A stretch of DNA of 64,000 nt, taken from the NCBI RefSeq assembly GCF_027497195.1, contig NZ_CP114905.1:1612001-1676000 (forward strand), read 5' to 3'. A model generated the notes under the pieces. It had not been told where the DNA came from, searched no databases, and worked only from the letters and a program-made list of their open reading frames with translations. Shown here in pieces: positions 63,546-64,000 of this stretch. The stretch comes from Streptomyces sp. WMMC500. Lineage in GTDB: Bacteria > Actinomycetota > Actinomycetes > Streptomycetales > Streptomycetaceae. The position numbers and the translations under genes are program-made. Positions within the stretch are counted from its first letter, which is position 1. Each line of letters starts with the position of its first letter.

Positions 63546-64000
63546 ATGCATCCCGTACTGCTCATCGTCGCCCACGGCAGCCGCGACCCGCGGCACGCCG
63601 CCACCGTCACCGCGCTCGCGGCGCAGGTGGCGGCGGCGCGGCCGCGGGTGCGGGTGGAGACCTGCTATCTGGACCACTGCGCCCCGCCCGTGCCGCGGGC
63701 GCTGCGGCGGCTGTACGACGAGGGCGTACGAGAGGTCGTCGCGCTGCCGCTGCTGCTGGCCCGCGCCTTCCACGCCAAGTCCGACATCCCCGCCGTCCTG
63801 GACGAGGTGCGGGCCGCCCTGCCGCGGCTGCGCGTGACGCAGGGCGGCGTGCTGGGCCCGGACGCGCTGCTGACGGCGGCGCTGGACCGCCGGATGGCCG
63901 AGGCCGGGCTGCACCTGCCCGCGGAGCGGGCCCGCACGGGCGTCGTGCTGGCCGCGGCGGGCTCCTCCGACCCGGAGGCGATCGCGAGCGTCGCCGAGAC
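63546..64000 (+). CDS. Sirohydrochlorin chelatase (CbiX/SirB-like), cut by the window end
   Basis: 151 residues are visible and the gene runs past 64000. The N-terminal chelatase domain starts PVLLIVAHGSRDPRHAATVT, with the metal-binding His10 in VAHGSRD, and contains VRVETCYLDHCAPPVPRALRRLYDEGVREVVALPLLLARAFHAKSDIP, where the second His (AFHAKSD) lies. These are the two ligands for inserting Fe into sirohydrochlorin to make siroheme, the prosthetic group of Sir encoded upstream. It lies 64 bases after cysH with its own -10 box. A second half-domain is expected beyond the window (about 240-280 residues in actinomycetes). Confidence 0.9.
   Translation, partial: MHPVLLIVAHGSRDPRHAATVTALAAQVAAARPRVRVETCYLDHCAPPVPRALRRLYDEGVREVVALPLLLARAFHAKSDIPAVLDEVRAALPRLRVTQGGVLGPDALLTAALDRRMAEAGLHLPAERARTGVVLAAAGSSDPEAIASVAE

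Noticed and set aside
1..64000. Prophage, integrative element, CRISPR array, insertion sequence or biosynthetic gene cluster
   Set aside because: No integrase, transposase, repeat-spacer array, attachment-site repeat, polyketide or peptide synthetase modules were found; the two AMP-binding enzymes are stand-alone acyl-CoA synthetases.

Overview
This window reads as chromosomal DNA of a Streptomyces-like actinomycete. GC content is very high with strong third-position GC bias. Several genes start GTG right after a TAnnnT -10 box with no leader. There are families typical of Streptomyces, such as DUF2637, SAV_915-like and PucR with GGDEF-like/HTH_30 architecture. I see no rRNA, tRNA, CRISPR array, insertion sequence or prophage. 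Genes are densely packed, and the convergent pairs are separated by long GC hairpins.

Layout. (1) 1-4.9 kb: glyoxylate assimilation (hydroxypyruvate isomerase, tartronate semialdehyde reductase, glyoxylate carboligase), with a shared inverted-repeat operator before hyi and gcl and a decayed quinone-oxidoreductase gene between them. (2) 4.9-9.9 kb: a zinc-ribbon/Mrr-like protein, a NarL-type two-component pair, a flavin monooxygenase-like enzyme and a metallo-beta-lactamase-fold hydrolase. (3) 9.9-14.3 kb: two acyl-CoA synthetases divergent from a RamA-like GAF/LuxR regulator, with a RamA-type C-run/G-run box between them. (4) 14.3-19.6 kb: mixed single genes (VOC protein, two methyltransferases, SAV_915-like protein, winged-helix protein, endonuclease/exonuclease/phosphatase). 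(5) 19.6-28.3 kb: purine catabolism, with a three-subunit xanthine dehydrogenase, an NCS2 purine permease, XdhC and divergent PucR. This feeds the same route (purine to allantoin to glyoxylate) as region 1. (6) 28.5-31.9 kb: a helical-repeat protein, an EamA exporter with a divergent Lrp regulator, and a LysR regulator.

(7) 31.9-38.7 kb: a carbohydrate locus with a Tat-exported FAD oxidoreductase carrying a golvesin-like domain, a Gfo/Idh dehydrogenase, a sugar isomerase, a LacI regulator, a CE7 acetylxylan esterase and a GntR regulator; LacI-type palindromes lie at the divergent promoters. (8) 38.8-47.6 kb: an iron-box-controlled FhuF-like protein, DUF2637, a GH38 alpha-mannosidase, a degenerate PP2C-like protein and a TrmB/LuxR regulator. 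(9) 47.7-56.8 kb: RsgA, PolX, BrkB/YihY, an AidB-like acyl-CoA dehydrogenase, a GAF regulator and an NHL beta-propeller protein. (10) 56.9-64 kb: sulfur assimilation, with an NMT1-type (sulfonate/taurine-like) ABC transporter, a GNAT enzyme, then a 27-residue Cys-containing leader peptide, sulfite/nitrite reductase, a small zinc-ribbon protein, CysH and a sirohydrochlorin chelatase cut by the window end.

The most interesting signals are mostly regulatory: the short leader ORF before the sulfite reductase gene, the paired glyoxylate operators, the RamA-type box, the twin GGGACATCCC element before pucR, and two divergent leaderless genes (BrkB and AidB-like) that share one seven-base -10 element.
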